Source of the DNA: Crossaster papposus | Lineage: Eukaryota; Echinodermata; Asteroidea; Velatida; Solasteridae | Reading direction: 5' to 3' | Assembly (NCBI GenBank): GCA_037893245.1 | Contig: JBAIAA010000396.1 | Location: forward strand, 558,001 to 622,000 | DNA length: 64,000 bases | Shown here: positions 44,705 to 59,051 of the stretch, one piece after another | Layout: every line of letters begins with the position of its first letter | Position numbering within the stretch: position 1 is the stretch's first letter | Program-made: the position numbers and the translations under genes | The notes under the pieces: generated by a model | What the model was told of the DNA's origin: nothing | Databases searched by the model: none | Seen by the model: the letters and a program-made list of their open reading frames with translations, nothing else

Positions 44705-46139
44705 ACCACATAGTTACAAGAGAGAAACGCCGCTGTCTGTCTGTTCTTCATTTTTAAATAAAGTTTTAAAAGAGACAAATTTAGATAATACATGTGTAGA
44801 TTTTAACTTTCACAGCCAAAGGCCCGCTGAGTTTGTTCAATGGCTTCGTTTATTTTTTAAAGAATCGCCTTCCCTTTTCCTGCTTATAAAAATATTAAGA
44901 AAGTGTTTTTTGTCATCCGGGCGCGCGTGCGTTTTAACTTGTATCCCGGCGACCTTCATATAAAAACTAGTTCATTAAATATGCAACGCGCGCACTGTGA
45001 CTTCAACAAAGCAAAAATAAATACGCGCTGTGTCTGTACTCTATATATACATGTACTACGCGTACTGTACAGTACATGCATGTTCAGTTTGTAAAAGTAC
45101 GTGAATGATATTATACCCGCGACCCAGCACATCAAAATCAAGAATAAGTCGGAAAAAGACTTTCGGAGATATAAATATAATAAGATTGCAAATTCAATAA
45201 GCTTTTTAATGACATCCATCACAAGCCTTTAGCTCGGAAATTATTGGTTACGAGTTACAGACTGGGGATGGCTATCAATAGAAAGCCTATGGAATTTCAA
45301 ATGTTACTATGTACATATCGTGAATTGTCATTTCCCGCTTATTATTGATTTTGATATCCTGGGTCACATTTTCATAGATTTAACAAAAACATTGGAAATG
45401 TGGTGAGTTGACACTTCGCGTGTGGTCTATTAGCTTTGTTTTCGTGTTCTGTCTTACCTGGGCCCAATTTCATAACAAATGTAAGCACAACAATTTGCTT
45501 AGCATGAAACCTTTTCCTTGGCCAAACTGAAGATTTCCGAACACGTTTTATTGACGGTCGTGAATTCTCGTTAACGTTCGCGACTACAATTTCGACGTCT
45601 GGGTGTACACAATTAAATGGTCAGGCCATAGAACCAGACTATTTTCACCGCCCACAAAGTGGGACATTTAGGTTCTGCTTAAAAACAAATAAACCGGCCT
45701 GAACGGTAAACGATCGAGGCGCGGTTGTGCCGAAGGGCGCCATCTATCGGCACGCTCGTACCGGCAGGTCTGTGTGTATTTACAGCGGCGAGGCGCAGTG
45801 CAGCATGGCGATAATTTTGATACCAGTCGCATTTTTCCAGATTTTCAAGTGACTTTTGGTTAAAAAAAATGAATTTGTAAAAGAATATTGTCGATGTGTA
45901 TGAAAATGTGTTATGAAAACCCCCCAAGCTCATGAATATTGATGTAAATTAACGTGCCAAAAGTTGGTAATTTCTATAAACGGGTTTGCGTCGGGCTCTG
46001 TGAGAAGTCCTTTTCTTGACCCGAAATACACAAATTAGAAAAGTTAAAATAAGAATATTATTCGGATGAGAACAATGGGCGGGGGAATCAATTTGCATGC
46101 ATAATTCCAGAGCGCCCTATTGGTTCAATGTCAATCGTT

Positions 46140-46168
46140 ATCGCTTCTCGGCCTTTTGGCCAAGATCA
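46140..46168 (+). pseudogene. U2: U2 snRNA gene 5' fragment (nt 1-29, T22C), unit 6
   Basis: Same T22C change and same junction as unit 3. Confidence 0.92.
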
Positions 46169-47908
46169 CCGGGAGCTACGATGGCCAAGAATGAACTGCA
46201 GAGGGAGCTGTCTACCTACTTGACTACTGAGACGAAGATCGACTACGATGCGATGTGCAAGCTGATCGTCGACACCGCCGGGGAGACTGACGTCGTCTGC
46301 GTCCAGCAGCTGAGCGACAACAAATGGTGCGTCACCACTACAACTGAAGCAGCGAAGACCAAGATCCTGCAAGCCGGCCTGCTCATCGGGCAACACCGAG
46401 TAACATCTACACCGGTGAGCAGGAAGCTGACGTTCGTAACCATCCGTGACGCACCATTTGAGCTGCGCGACGTTGCCATCTCCTCGGCGCTGTCTGCATA
46501 CGGCAAGGTGGCCGGCATCAGACGGGGACACTGGCAGAAACATCTTGGGTGGGAGAACGGCCACCGACACGCGCGTATGGAACTGAGTCGTCCAATCCCA
46601 TCTTACGTGCGTGTCGGTGGGTACCAAGTGCGAGTGGAGTACGACCACCAAGAGAGGACATGCCGGGTTTGCGGGTTGGTCGGCCACCTGGCTGCGGGGT
46701 GCCCGTCAGTTGTGTGCTACAACTGCAACAAGCACGGGCACCGCAGCCGGGAGTGTCCGGAGCCGGTGAAGTGCCGAGGGTGCGGGGAGACGGGGCACTA
46801 TGCCGCACGGTGCCCCCGTTCGTACGCCGCTCGCCTGCGTGTTACGGCTTTCACCGACCCGGACATCGACGACGACGGCGGCGACCCGCGCCCGGCGAGA
46901 CCGCCCACACCACCTCGGGCCAGTCCGGACCCTGCGGCTACAACCCGTCAGACAGGACCACTCAAGGTACCCCGGACCCCACCACAGGACGCCCCACCAC
47001 AGCCGGCCAGACCAACCAAGCCTTCACGGCCTAGTAGCCCACCACAAAGACCATCTGAGGCCGGCACACCCACTGCAGGCGGCACCAGGCCCGCCCGCAC
47101 AGCCAACCGTCCACCTCGGCGTGGTGCGGGCGAGGCGGTTGCCCCGACCACGGAGAGTGCGACGGCAACGGTGTCGATGTCATCGTTGTCGTCGTCAGAA
47201 ACATCGATCACTACGAACGTGTCGTTCTCCTCCGTGGAAGGCGGTAAGCCTAGGCGGTACCAGCTGAAACTCCCGTCGATAACGCCGGAAGAGAGAACCA
47301 GGGACTGGGCGGAGATGGTCGCGAGTGCGGAGGCGGAGATACAGCAAGAGATGGAGCGACGGAGCCAGGAAAGCAGTTCCGACGGGTCCGTCGCCTCCAT
47401 AATATCTACCGCCTCCGCAAAACGCTGTCACCATTCCTCAGATTCCCCTGAGGAATGGTCGACAATACGAGGGAAGAAACCACGTCCCAAGAAGAGGAAG
47501 GCACGAGCCAACAAAAAATGAACTGTTTTCTTTGGTGGTGGGTTAAGTGAGTTGTTTTGTTTAAATAAGTGGTGGTGGTTTTTTTTTAATAAGAAGATGT
47601 AAATTTTATGTAAATATAAGTGGTGGTGGGTTTAAGAAGATGTTAATTTTTTATGTAAATATTTTCACAGTTGTGTTTTTGTAAAAATTGAAGATACAAA
47701 TAATACGTAATATTTATTCAGTTGTTCTTTTCCTGATAGTAATCAAGCGCGTTTATTTTGGTGGAGGGTTATGTCCCGGTTTATATAATGTTTGCATTGT
47801 TTAAAACAAGTTGTATTTAATTTTTATTTTGTACATACTGTGACCGTTGTGTTGTATCATCATATGTGTGTTTGGTTTCATTTACAAGAATAAACCAATT
47901 TAAAAACC
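46169..47908 (+). mobile_element. Gag-only derivative of the unit 1 element, copy 2
   Basis: 1,740 bp. It seems to differ from copy 1 in the 3' two-thirds only by 3 extra T in a T run near 47,580, but many bases differ in the first 360 bp. Confidence 0.88.
46181..47521 (+). CDS. Gag-only element ORF1, copy 2
   Basis: 446 residues (MAKNELQREL). About 30 replacements relative to copy 1 lie before residue 118 and none after. The three CCHC knuckles and the basic tail are intact. Confidence 0.88.
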   Translation: MAKNELQRELSTYLTTETKIDYDAMCKLIVDTAGETDVVCVQQLSDNKWCVTTTTEAAKTKILQAGLLIGQHRVTSTPVSRKLTFVTIRDAPFELRDVAISSALSAYGKVAGIRRGHWQKHLGWENGHRHARMELSRPIPSYVRVGGYQVRVEYDHQERTCRVCGLVGHLAAGCPSVVCYNCNKHGHRSRECPEPVKCRGCGETGHYAARCPRSYAARLRVTAFTDPDIDDDGGDPRPARPPTPPRASPDPAATTRQTGPLKVPRTPPQDAPPQPARPTKPSRPSSPPQRPSEAGTPTAGGTRPARTANRPPRRGAGEAVAPTTESATATVSMSSLSSSETSITTNVSFSSVEGGKPRRYQLKLPSITPEERTRDWAEMVASAEAEIQQEMERRSQESSSDGSVASIISTASAKRCHHSSDSPEEWSTIRGKKPRPKKRKARANKK

Positions 47909-48063
47909 GTATCTGTTCTTTTCAGCTTAATATCTGAAACGCTGTTCATCGAACAGCCAGTATATTAATCTGATTTTTGGATTTGGGCCGTGGAATAGAG
48001 GCTTGCCTCGTCCCGGCCATGGGTTGGCCCGGTATAGCAGTACATCCGGGATTCGGCCCACTC
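47909..48063 (+). pseudogene. U2: U2 snRNA gene 3' fragment, unit 6
   Basis: U2 nt 36 to the end. Confidence 0.9.
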
Positions 48064-48795
48064 CCCTCGGGGAACATCAATTAATACAAAAACAGGTCTC
48101 GTCTATTATGTGTATTCCTATGTCGCCTCACTTTTACAAGTTCTTTCTTCGCTTTACTTCGTGGCTTTCTTATATTTGAACATTTCAATTTGTCTCAATT
48201 AAATAATTGTATGAAGACCGATCTCTTTGTTTTAGGTTGATTTCTGAAGAAAGGGAAAAACAACAACAACAAAAACAAACAAACAAACAAACAAACAAAC
48301 AGATCCTCTGCGACTGGTTGTATTTTTTTTTGGCGAAGATGTATTAGATTTCTTTATCTTTTCCATATTTTTAGAAATTCATATGATTTCATATAAATGT
48401 AGACTTTAAATGTTCTTTTTGTTTTTGGTCTTGTTTGTTTGAATTCCATTTTTGTTCTAAATACTGTATAGGTAATAATGCAGGGCCCTTTTTTATAGCT
48501 TTTTTTTTGTAAGTGATAAAACCTCAAATACAATAAATAACAGTGCTTTTAACAGTTCAGTTTTTATGTTTGTATTTTAATGTTGCGATTATTCGTTTGC
48601 TTGCTTTCCTCTCTCTCTCTCTCTCGTTGACTGTTTATTTCTCCTCTCGTGTCGTTATTTCGGGAGGGAAACCTCTGCCACGATTTGTTGCTAGAGGGCG
48701 CCCTGACTTTCGTTTGCCTGGCGTGCTCCTATCGCGTCCGCGCATAGCAGTGATATATAATACACTGCCTCGCCCATTCAATCGATCTAGTCTAG

Positions 48796-49143
<348 letters not shown>

Positions 49144-49178
49144 ATAGATGCATGATACATGCCATTTTCAAACCAAAC

Positions 49179-49194
49179 GGCTCTTTTCAGAGCC
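49179..49194 (+). terminator. H4 stem-loop, unit 7
   Basis: ggctcttttcagagcc. Confidence 0.93.
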
Positions 49195-49630
49195 ACCACG
49201 ATTTCACAAAAAGAGATTGATTCCAGGTTTTAATTTGTGTGTACTCTGTTATTATTTGGGCATTGTCTCGCGGGATTCAGTGTGGATTTTCCTCCCTGTG
49301 TCTATTAGTATTAAGGTTTTTTTCTTTTCGTTTATTGCCCGTAATTATTCCCGGGATGTCTTTATCGAAGACACGGCCCATTTGTTTATTTTGGTAGCTG
49401 GGGAAAATTAATTTGCTTGCAAAGTATCATGTACTCGTAGGTAATATTGACCGTATTGTTTCGGAGGGTAAATCAGTTGTGATCAGTGAAGCGTCCCGGC
49501 ATGGTGTCCGAATTATCCAATCGGAAGACTGCCCATTGTTATACTTCAGCCCCAGGATGCTATTCTCTAGTCTTAAGAGACGGCCTGTTCGTTGATTTGG
49601 CATTCACTTCTTATCTACTCTCCATTCTGA

Positions 49631-50059
<429 letters not shown>

Positions 50060-50090
50060 GTCACAGCTGCGTGCGCAAAACTAACCGAAC

Positions 50091-50106
50091 GGCCCTTTTC
50101 AGGGCC
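50091..50106 (+). terminator. H3 stem-loop, unit 7
   Basis: ggcccttttcagggcc. Confidence 0.93.
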
Positions 50107-50793
50107 AATATTTTTTTCAAAGAGAGATTCATTCCAATCGCGTTTTCTGTAGAGTTTTGGAAAGTTAAGTTTGGTTACTATAGGTAAATACGAATTTTAA
50201 CTGGCCAGAGCTCCGGAGAACGGATTAATAAAATTAATCGGATTAGTCTCTTTCCATTTTGTTTGTTTGTCTGTCTGTCTCTTATTTTTTGTTGTCCCCC
50301 CACCCCCCAAAATAAAAATAAAAAATTATTTTACTTTTAATACGGTAAAAAAGGAGAAGAGTAATTGCCTGGCCATGTACACAATTGTTTATGCAGTCAT
50401 TTTGTGTCATATTTTCGAAAACGGGAACTCTTCGTTACATTGGATGATACGCAAGTTTACCCGGCGTTTGGGGAAAAATAAATAATGAGTGAAACCACAC
50501 CGGATTGTTGGCCTCTACCGAATATAATAAAAAAGTGGATATTCTAAATTATTGTTTGTAATTGTTTGTTTCTTGGAGTTTTCATTCGGATTCGGAAGGA
50601 TAGCTTTTGCCCTCTGTGCGTGTGGCAAGCGCCAATGCATGTCACTTTGCACGCGTACATAATTCTTCACGCTTGGGTGATTGTGTGGACAATGCGTGTA
50701 TGCCCAGAATCCTAGCGGGTACCATAAAAGTCGTCCCGGCATGCTTGACCTTCCATTCGATCGCACGATCACATACACTCATCTTCTCCAATC

Positions 50794-51162
50794 ATGGCTC
50801 CTAAAGTTAGCGGAAAAGGCCAGAAGAAGGCCGGCAACACCAAGGCTCCGGTCAGCACGAACAAGAAGAGGCGTCGGCGTCGCAAGGAGAGCTACGGCAT
50901 CTACATCTACAAAGTCATGAAACAGGTGCACCCCGACACAGGAATCTCCAGCAAGGCAATGAGCATCATGAACAGCTTTGTCAACGACGTGTTTGAGCGC
51001 ATCGCCGGCGAATCTTCCCGCCTTGCCCACTACAACAAGAAGTCGACCATCTCAAGTCGTGAAGTGCAGACTGCAGTACGCCTAATCCTCCCGGGAGAGC
51101 TTGCCAAGCATGCAGTCAGCGAAGGAACCAAGGCCGTCACCAAGTATACGACTTCAAAATAG
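50794..51162 (+). CDS. H2B: Histone H2B, unit 7
   Basis: 122 codons, identical protein to unit 1. Confidence 0.98.
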   Translation: MAPKVSGKGQKKAGNTKAPVSTNKKRRRRRKESYGIYIYKVMKQVHPDTGISSKAMSIMNSFVNDVFERIAGESSRLAHYNKKSTISSREVQTAVRLILPGELAKHAVSEGTKAVTKYTTSK

Positions 51163-51206
51163 GTTGACCGAGGGAGGAACAAATAACACGAAAAACATAA
51201 CCAAAC

Positions 51207-51222
51207 GGCTCTTTTCAGAGCC
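51207..51222 (+). terminator. H2B stem-loop, unit 7
   Basis: ggctcttttcagagcc. Confidence 0.93.
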
Positions 51223-52238
51223 AACACAATTTAAAAAAAAGAGATGTGACTGTCTGATCTGTGTTACTAATTTAGTCAATATTCGTAGGTGGTAAAATCG
51301 TTCGGGTAGTGTTCCCGTCTTTACATTCTCCCTGACCTTAAAAGGAGAAATGAAGATCAACATTAACCTTCTGTTCTCGTCGCCTTTGAAAACAAATATG
51401 TGACTTGAAAAGGCATGACGGGGAAAAGTATTTCTGTAGTATTTGGAGTTCTATTGTTTTACACCGTAGTAAAGACCGATTCGTTAGTTTTGCAATGATA
51501 CCAACAGTATTTATTTACATCATTTAATTAACATGATATATACAACATTGCAGGGCTGACAGTGCGCCGCCCAACCTAAGCGATCGAATTTTTAAAACCA
51601 ACGAATAGCTTTGACCAAAACAATTATACGCGTGTCCGCCAACAACGAAATTGACAAATGGGGGTCATTGTTAATTTAGCCTCAGTAAGTCACGTAGGAA
51701 TTTGCAATGGCGAAACAGCCTTTTGTTATTCAGCACCTGTGCACGCAGTGGTTTTTGTTCATTCAGTCTCCATTACGAGAAGTAGTGGTTTCTTGTTTGA
51801 TGTATGTTTAATATATGTGTTTGTCGTATCTCTGTGCAGACAAATCCGTGACAGTTTTCAATGTGGTTTATGAGGGACGATCTGCGGCCAGCGTGGAGGC
51901 AGGTCAATCGGTAGGCAACAGGGACACACCGTCGGGATAACAGAAATCGTCTGAGAAAGCAGGTAAGGTTTTTGGGTGCTTTGGGTTTTTGCTGTTATGA
52001 TTTCATCGCTTAGATTGAAGACAGACAGACAGACAGACCTCGTTCAAAAAATGTATCCCTGTCTTCACGAATCCAAAAATGGATGCGGTGCACTCAACCG
52101 TACAGTAAGTGTGTCGCGCGTGATTGGCTACTTGGCGTGCTTCGGCCAATCCACCGGAACGCTATAACTAGTGCTGTCACCCCCCTCGTACGGCACTTTC
52201 ACTGCAGATCGCAATCTACTGTCACCAATTACTTCAAG

Positions 52239-52616
52239 ATGACTGGACGAGGAAAGAGCGGAAAAGCAAGAAGCAAGGCCAGGAGCAGGTCCTCAAGGGC
52301 GGGACTGCAGTTCCCCGTGGGTCGCGTTCATCGATTTTTGCGAAGGGGCAACTACGCTGAGCGGGTTGGAGCCGGTGCACCGGTCTACCTGGCAGCCGTG
52401 ATGGAATACCTGACCGCGGAGATCCTGGAGCTGGCCGGTAACGCAGCACGAGACAATAAGAAGACGAGAATTAACCCTCGACATCTGCAGCTTGCTATAC
52501 GCAACGACGAAGAGCTTAACAAGTTGATGAGTGGGGTTACCATCGCGCAAGGCGGTGTGCTTCCCAACATCCAGCAAGTACTTCTGCCCAAAAAGGCCGC
52601 CAAAGTATCAAAGTAA
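52239..52616 (+). CDS. H2A: Histone H2A, unit 7
   Basis: 125 residues, identical protein to unit 1. Confidence 0.98.
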   Translation: MTGRGKSGKARSKARSRSSRAGLQFPVGRVHRFLRRGNYAERVGAGAPVYLAAVMEYLTAEILELAGNAARDNKKTRINPRHLQLAIRNDEELNKLMSGVTIAQGGVLPNIQQVLLPKKAAKVSK

Positions 52617-52661
52617 TAGGCCTACAAACAAATTACTTTGCCTCCACAAACAAAACCAAAA

Positions 52662-52677
52662 GGCTCTTTTCAGGGCC
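52662..52677 (+). terminator. H2A stem-loop, unit 7
   Basis: ggctcttttcagggcc. Confidence 0.93.
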
Positions 52678-54112
52678 ACCACATAGTTACAAGAGAGAAA
52701 CGCCGCTGTCTGTCTGTTCTTCATTTTTAAATAAAGTTTTAAAAGAGACAAATTTAGATAATACATGTGTAGATTTTAACTTTCACAGCCAAAGGCCCGC
52801 TGAGTTTGTTCAATGGCTTCGTTTATTTTTTAAAGAATCGCCTTCCCTTTTCCTGCTTATAAAAATATTAAGAAAGTGTTTTTTGTCATCCGGGCGCGCG
52901 TGCGTTTTAACTTGTATCCCGGCGACCTTCATATAAAAACTAGTTCATTAAATATGCAACGCGCGCACTGTGACTTCAACAAAGCAAAAATAAATACGCG
53001 CTGTGTCTGTACTCTATATATACATGTACTACGCGTACTGTACAGTACATGCATGTTCAGTTTGTAAAAGTACGTGAATGATATTATACCCGCGACCCAG
53101 CACATCAAAATCAAGAATAAGTCGGAAAAAGACTTTCGGAGATATAAATATAATAAGATTGCAAATTCAATAAGCTTTTTAATGACATCCATCACAAGCC
53201 TTTAGCTCGGAAATTATTGGTTACGAGTTACAGACTGGGGATGGCTATCAATAGAAAGCCTATGGAATTTCAAATGTTACTATGTACATATCGTGAATTG
53301 TCATTTCCCGCTTATTATTGATTTTGATATCCTGGGTCACATTTTCATAGATTTAACAAAAACATTGGAAATGTGGTGAGTTGACACTTCGCGTGTGGTC
53401 TATTAGCTTTGTTTTCGTGTTCTGTCTTACCTGGGCCCAATTTCATAACAAATGTAAGCACAACAATTTGCTTAGCATGAAACCTTTTCCTTGGCCAAAC
53501 TGAAGATTTCCGAACACGTTTTATTGACGGTCGTGAATTCTCGTTAACGTTCGCGACTACAATTTCGACGTCTGGGTGTACACAATTAAATGGTCAGGCC
53601 ATAGAACCAGACTATTTTCACCGCCCACAAAGTGGGACATTTAGGTTCTGCTTAAAAACAAATAAACCGGCCTGAACGGTAAACGATCGAGGCGCGGTTG
53701 TGCCGAAGGGCGCCATCTATCGGCACGCTCGTACCGGCAGGTCTGTGTGTATTTACAGCGGCGAGGCGCAGTGCAGCATGGCGATAATTTTGATACCAGT
53801 CGCATTTTTCCAGATTTTCAAGTGACTTTTGGTTAAAAAAAATGAATTTGTAAAAGAATATTGTCGATGTGTATGAAAATGTGTTATGAAAACCCCCCAA
53901 GCTCATGAATATTGATGTAAATTAACGTGCCAAAAGTTGGTAATTTCTATAAACGGGTTTGCGTCGGGCTCTGTGAGAAGTCCTTTTCTTGACCCGAAAT
54001 ACACAAATTAGAAAAGTTAAAATAAGAATATTATTCGGATGAGAACAATGGGCGGGGGAATCAATTTGCATGCATAATTCCAGAGCGCCCTATTGGTTCA
54101 ATGTCAATCGTT

Positions 54113-54148
54113 ATCGCTTCTCGGCCTTTTGGCTAAGATCATGTGTAG
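54113..54148 (+). pseudogene. U2: U2 snRNA gene 5' fragment (nt 1-36), unit 7
   Basis: Perfect U2 nt 1-36, the cleanest 5' junction of the second family. Confidence 0.93.
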
Positions 54149-54685
54149 CTTTTTTGCTCCCGTGATTTTGAGGCGGAGTCAGGTTTTGTCGTATTGAACT
54201 GATATTTTTTGGATATCAGTTTGTTCCGTTTGGTTTATAGACCAGGTTGGTCTTGTTTTCGCCAAATTTCTTTGGATTTTTGGTTGTTGTTTTGGAGGTT
54301 TTTAGTTTTGGTTTTTGGTCGCTGGCTGTATACGCAGTGCTGTATCAGCCAGCGCCATTCGTTTACGTGCAGCCTTTGTTCCCCCCGTGTAAGTCCACGG
54401 GCCCATAGGTTTGCACGCGTTCCTTTGTTCTCTCCGTACAGTGTACGGCGTTTCCTTTGTTGTTCATTTACCCGTGGCGCTTACATAACACCAGTTGTGT
54501 GTGTAGTGCTACGGGTTTATCTATTTCTTTGTGTGTGTAGGCAATAAGTCTTGCCTTCACGCCATTTTTTTGTACATAGACTAGTGCTGTACATGGGTGT
54601 ACTGCGCGTGTATTTGTTTTTTAATACACGGCGCGTGTGCATCTATTACTTTCTAGTTTAGCTGGACTAGGCAGTTGCTAGTCCA

Positions 54686-54688
<3 letters not shown>

Positions 54689-54751
<63 letters not shown>
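54689..54751 (+). repeat. 63-nt poly(T) tract
   Basis: Same position as the 90-nt tract of unit 2, after the identical 10-bp hairpin. Confidence 0.9.
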
Positions 54752-54755
<4 letters not shown>

Positions 54756-54810
54756 ACCCAGGAGGTTTTTTCCTTTCTTGGTATTTTGTATTCTTTGGAT
54801 TATTTCCAGT

Positions 54811-56460
54811 ATGGCTGGAAGTAATACTTCTAGTGCTAGGCGTCCCCGCGCTTTCGAACTTAGTTTCGATGGCAAGGAGACGTCTAGCGATGTCTTTAAG
54901 GTCCTCCGGGGGATTGGGATTGTCCCGTCCTCCCACCTGGAGGCCTTACAACCCCTTTCCGGCGGCCGGTTTGACCTTACGTTCAAATCGGCCGTCTTGG
55001 CTCGTCGTTTCGAGCTTGATCTGGACCAGCTTCCTGGGTGTCGAGTGACATCTTTCGACCTGAAGCTGGTCTCAGTATATTATGTAGAGATGGATCTAGA
55101 CGACAATGTCGTCAGATCCATTCTCTCTCAGTACGGCAGGGTCCATAAGGGTAGGTTTTTGACCTACCCCGAGGAGCCTGCCGTATTTACTGGCACCCGG
55201 CAATACTTAATGTCGGGTGTCATGTCCATTCCTTCGGTTCTCCGCGTCGGGAATCGCAATGCCTGGGTCGGCCATTCTGGTCAGACCCGGACTTGCGCCC
55301 GATGCGGGAGCCCTGGCCACTCTGCAGGCAAATGTATCACCGTAAGGTGTTACAAATGCTTGCAGTTGGGTCATCCCTCCGGGGAGTGCCCCAACAAAGT
55401 GATGTGCACGTACTGCGGGGACGAGGGGCACAGTTTTAAACTGTGCCAGAAGTCCTTCGCAGTGAAGGTGCGACCCGCCAAGCGGTGGGCAGATGTGGTG
55501 GTGCAGGGGAAATCTGCCCCTGCACAACATAAGGGGAAGGCTTCTCCGCCTCTTGAGGCGCCCACACTTGTGGGCGCCGAGAAGGTGGGGAGCCCTTCCT
55601 CTTCCCCTAGCTCCGAGCCCGGTCCGTCGGGCTCGGAGACTGTAACGGTGTCCGATACCAATATGGTATCGGACTTCGAATTGCCTCGAGCACCGTGTAT
55701 TCGGTGCTCGAAGGATGCCGGTCCTCTACGATCCGCGGAAGGGTGGCTTTGTTTCCACTGCAAACGCCGGATCGTGAGGACCGTTAAGTTCAATTTTGTC
55801 GGTTGCGACGGCTGCATGGGAGACGACGCGGAAATCGTTGTCTCTTGTGACACCGTTGGGTGTCAGGCCGCCGCGATCGACAGAGTTGTTCCTGCTGTCC
55901 CTGTATCAAAGAAGGGGAAGGCGAAGAAGAAGAAGAAGAGGTCGCGAGACCCTTCTTCTGACTCGGATGCCCCCTCTTCCAAAATACAGGGAACTAACCT
56001 CTCGGACTCTCCGGAGTCTGAGATGGTAGTAGACGAGCCGATTGGCTCGTCAAAAACCATTGCCGGCCCCCTAGGCGATAAGGGTGGCACCGGGGTGGAG
56101 GTAGCCCCGGAGACCTCTAAGGAGCCTCTCCGGGGTTCCTCTTTGGACCTGGTCTGTCAGGCCGAGGACAAACTTGATGGTATAGTTCTCCCTGGTCAAA
56201 CTAGAGATTTGACGATGACCTGCAACTTTTCGGGTTGCGGTGTCGTTTTTCCGGGCTGGGGGCAGATGGTCGCTCACAGGCGGATAGCCCACAGTTGTGA
56301 GACGTGTGTTCCGTGCCCGGTGTGTAAAGTTAAGACCGTGTCGCCAATTAATTGGTCGGGCCATCTTTCCCGGGTTCATACCCAGTATGTCCTGGACGTA
56401 GATGTGGCCGTCCTTCAATCGACGCTTACAATTAGCGGATGTAGTTGGGCCCATCCCTAA
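54811..56460 (+). CDS. Second-family ORF1, copy 3
   Basis: 549 residues, identical to copy 1 as far as I can see, with the full set of CCHC and C2H2 motifs. Confidence 0.88.
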   Translation: MAGSNTSSARRPRAFELSFDGKETSSDVFKVLRGIGIVPSSHLEALQPLSGGRFDLTFKSAVLARRFELDLDQLPGCRVTSFDLKLVSVYYVEMDLDDNVVRSILSQYGRVHKGRFLTYPEEPAVFTGTRQYLMSGVMSIPSVLRVGNRNAWVGHSGQTRTCARCGSPGHSAGKCITVRCYKCLQLGHPSGECPNKVMCTYCGDEGHSFKLCQKSFAVKVRPAKRWADVVVQGKSAPAQHKGKASPPLEAPTLVGAEKVGSPSSSPSSEPGPSGSETVTVSDTNMVSDFELPRAPCIRCSKDAGPLRSAEGWLCFHCKRRIVRTVKFNFVGCDGCMGDDAEIVVSCDTVGCQAAAIDRVVPAVPVSKKGKAKKKKKRSRDPSSDSDAPSSKIQGTNLSDSPESEMVVDEPIGSSKTIAGPLGDKGGTGVEVAPETSKEPLRGSSLDLVCQAEDKLDGIVLPGQTRDLTMTCNFSGCGVVFPGWGQMVAHRRIAHSCETCVPCPVCKVKTVSPINWSGHLSRVHTQYVLDVDVAVLQSTLTISGCSWAHP

Positions 56461-56645
56461 AGTGCTGGGCCCTTTTTCAAGTACGTAGAGACTTTGTCTC
56501 TGTAAGTACTGTCCTCGTGCTTCGACCCTTTAGGTTTTTTGATAGGAGTAGTGTCCTCTTTTAATAGGAGTATCGTATAGGACCTTTTAGGTCCATGTTG
56601 TTGTTTTGTAGTTGATAGTATGTATTTTGTTTGTATACGTTCCAT

Positions 56646-56709
56646 GGCAGAGAGTTAGGGTCGTACCCTACCACGGTAATGCGTGGGTAGCGTGGCTACA
56701 CTCTCTGTC
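56646..56709 (+). other. Cloverleaf RNA I in 3' UTR, copy 3
   Basis: Identical to copy 1. The second folded domain follows at 56,758-56,811 and the terminal hairpin at 56,815-56,835. Confidence 0.75.
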
Positions 56710-56853
56710 TGTACCGTCCTGTTTTGGTGATATGTAAGTTTTTATATTTAGTAAAAAGGGCAGGGAGGCTCGTAGCCTCACGAACCTAGGTGTAGTGTGA
56801 CTACCCTGTCCTAGGAGTCTTCTTTATGAAGACTCTAAAACCATCAAAAATAA

Positions 56854-57008
56854 GTATCTGTTCTTTTCAGCTTAATATCTGAAACGCTGTTCATCGAACA
56901 GCCAGTATATTAATCTGATTTTTGGATTTGGGCCGTGGAATAGAGGCTTGCCTCGTCCCGGCCATGGGTTGGCCCGGTATAGCAGTACATCCGGGATTCG
57001 GCCCACTC
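56854..57008 (+). pseudogene. U2: U2 snRNA gene 3' fragment, unit 7
   Basis: U2 nt 36 to the end. Confidence 0.9.
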
Positions 57009-57740
57009 CCCTCGGGGAACATCAATTAATACAAAAACAGGTCTCGTCTATTATGTGTATTCCTATGTCGCCTCACTTTTACAAGTTCTTTCTTCGCTTT
57101 ACTTCGTGGCTTTCTTATATTTGAACATTTCAATTTGTCTCAATTAAATAATTGTATGAAGACCGATCTCTTTGTTTTAGGTTGATTTCTGAAGAAAGGG
57201 AAAAACAACAACAACAAAAACAAACAAACAAACAAACAAACAAACAGATCCTCTGCGACTGGTTGTATTTTTTTTTGGCGAAGATGTATTAGATTTCTTT
57301 ATCTTTTCCATATTTTTAGAAATTCATATGATTTCATATAAATGTAGACTTTAAATGTTCTTTTTGTTTTTGGTCTTGTTTGTTTGAATTCCATTTTTGT
57401 TCTAAATACTGTATAGGTAATAATGCAGGGCCCTTTTTTATAGCTTTTTTTTTGTAAGTGATAAAACCTCAAATACAATAAATAACAGTGCTTTTAACAG
57501 TTCAGTTTTTATGTTTGTATTTTAATGTTGCGATTATTCGTTTGCTTGCTTTCCTCTCTCTCTCTCTCTCGTTGACTGTTTATTTCTCCTCTCGTGTCGT
57601 TATTTCGGGAGGGAAACCTCTGCCACGATTTGTTGCTAGAGGGCGCCCTGACTTTCGTTTGCCTGGCGTGCTCCTATCGCGTCCGCGCATAGCAGTGATA
57701 TATAATACACTGCCTCGCCCATTCAATCGATCTAGTCTAG

Positions 57741-58088
<348 letters not shown>

Positions 58089-58123
58089 ATAGATGCATGA
58101 TACATGCCATTTTCAAACCAAAC

Positions 58124-58139
58124 GGCTCTTTTCAGAGCC
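58124..58139 (+). terminator. H4 stem-loop, unit 8
   Basis: ggctcttttcagagcc. Confidence 0.93.
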
Positions 58140-58575
58140 ACCACGATTTCACAAAAAGAGATTGATTCCAGGTTTTAATTTGTGTGTACTCTGTTATTAT
58201 TTGGGCATTGTCTCGCGGGATTCAGTGTGGATTTTCCTCCCTGTGTCTATTAGTATTAAGGTTTTTTTCTTTTCGTTTATTGCCCGTAATTATTCCCGGG
58301 ATGTCTTTATCGAAGACACGGCCCATTTGTTTATTTTGGTAGCTGGGGAAAATTAATTTGCTTGCAAAGTATCATGTACTCGTAGGTAATATTGACCGTA
58401 TTGTTTCGGAGGGTAAATCAGTTGTGATCAGTGAAGCGTCCCGGCATGGTGTCCGAATTATCCAATCGGAAGACTGCCCATTGTTATACTTCAGCCCCAG
58501 GATGCTATTCTCTAGTCTTAAGAGACGGCCTGTTCGTTGATTTGGCATTCACTTCTTATCTACTCTCCATTCTGA

Positions 58576-59004
<429 letters not shown>

Positions 59005-59035
59005 GTCACAGCTGCGTGCGCAAAACTAACCGAAC

Positions 59036-59051
59036 GGCCCTTTTCAGGGCC
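59036..59051 (+). terminator. H3 stem-loop, unit 8
   Basis: ggcccttttcagggcc. Confidence 0.93.

Larger units (their letters stand above)
54149..56853 (+). mobile_element. Second-family Gag-only element, copy 3
   Basis: 2,705 bp. From the T run onward it looks identical to the unit 2 copy, including the whole ORF and 3' UTR. The 540-nt leader before the T run differs at more than 20 positions. Confidence 0.88.
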
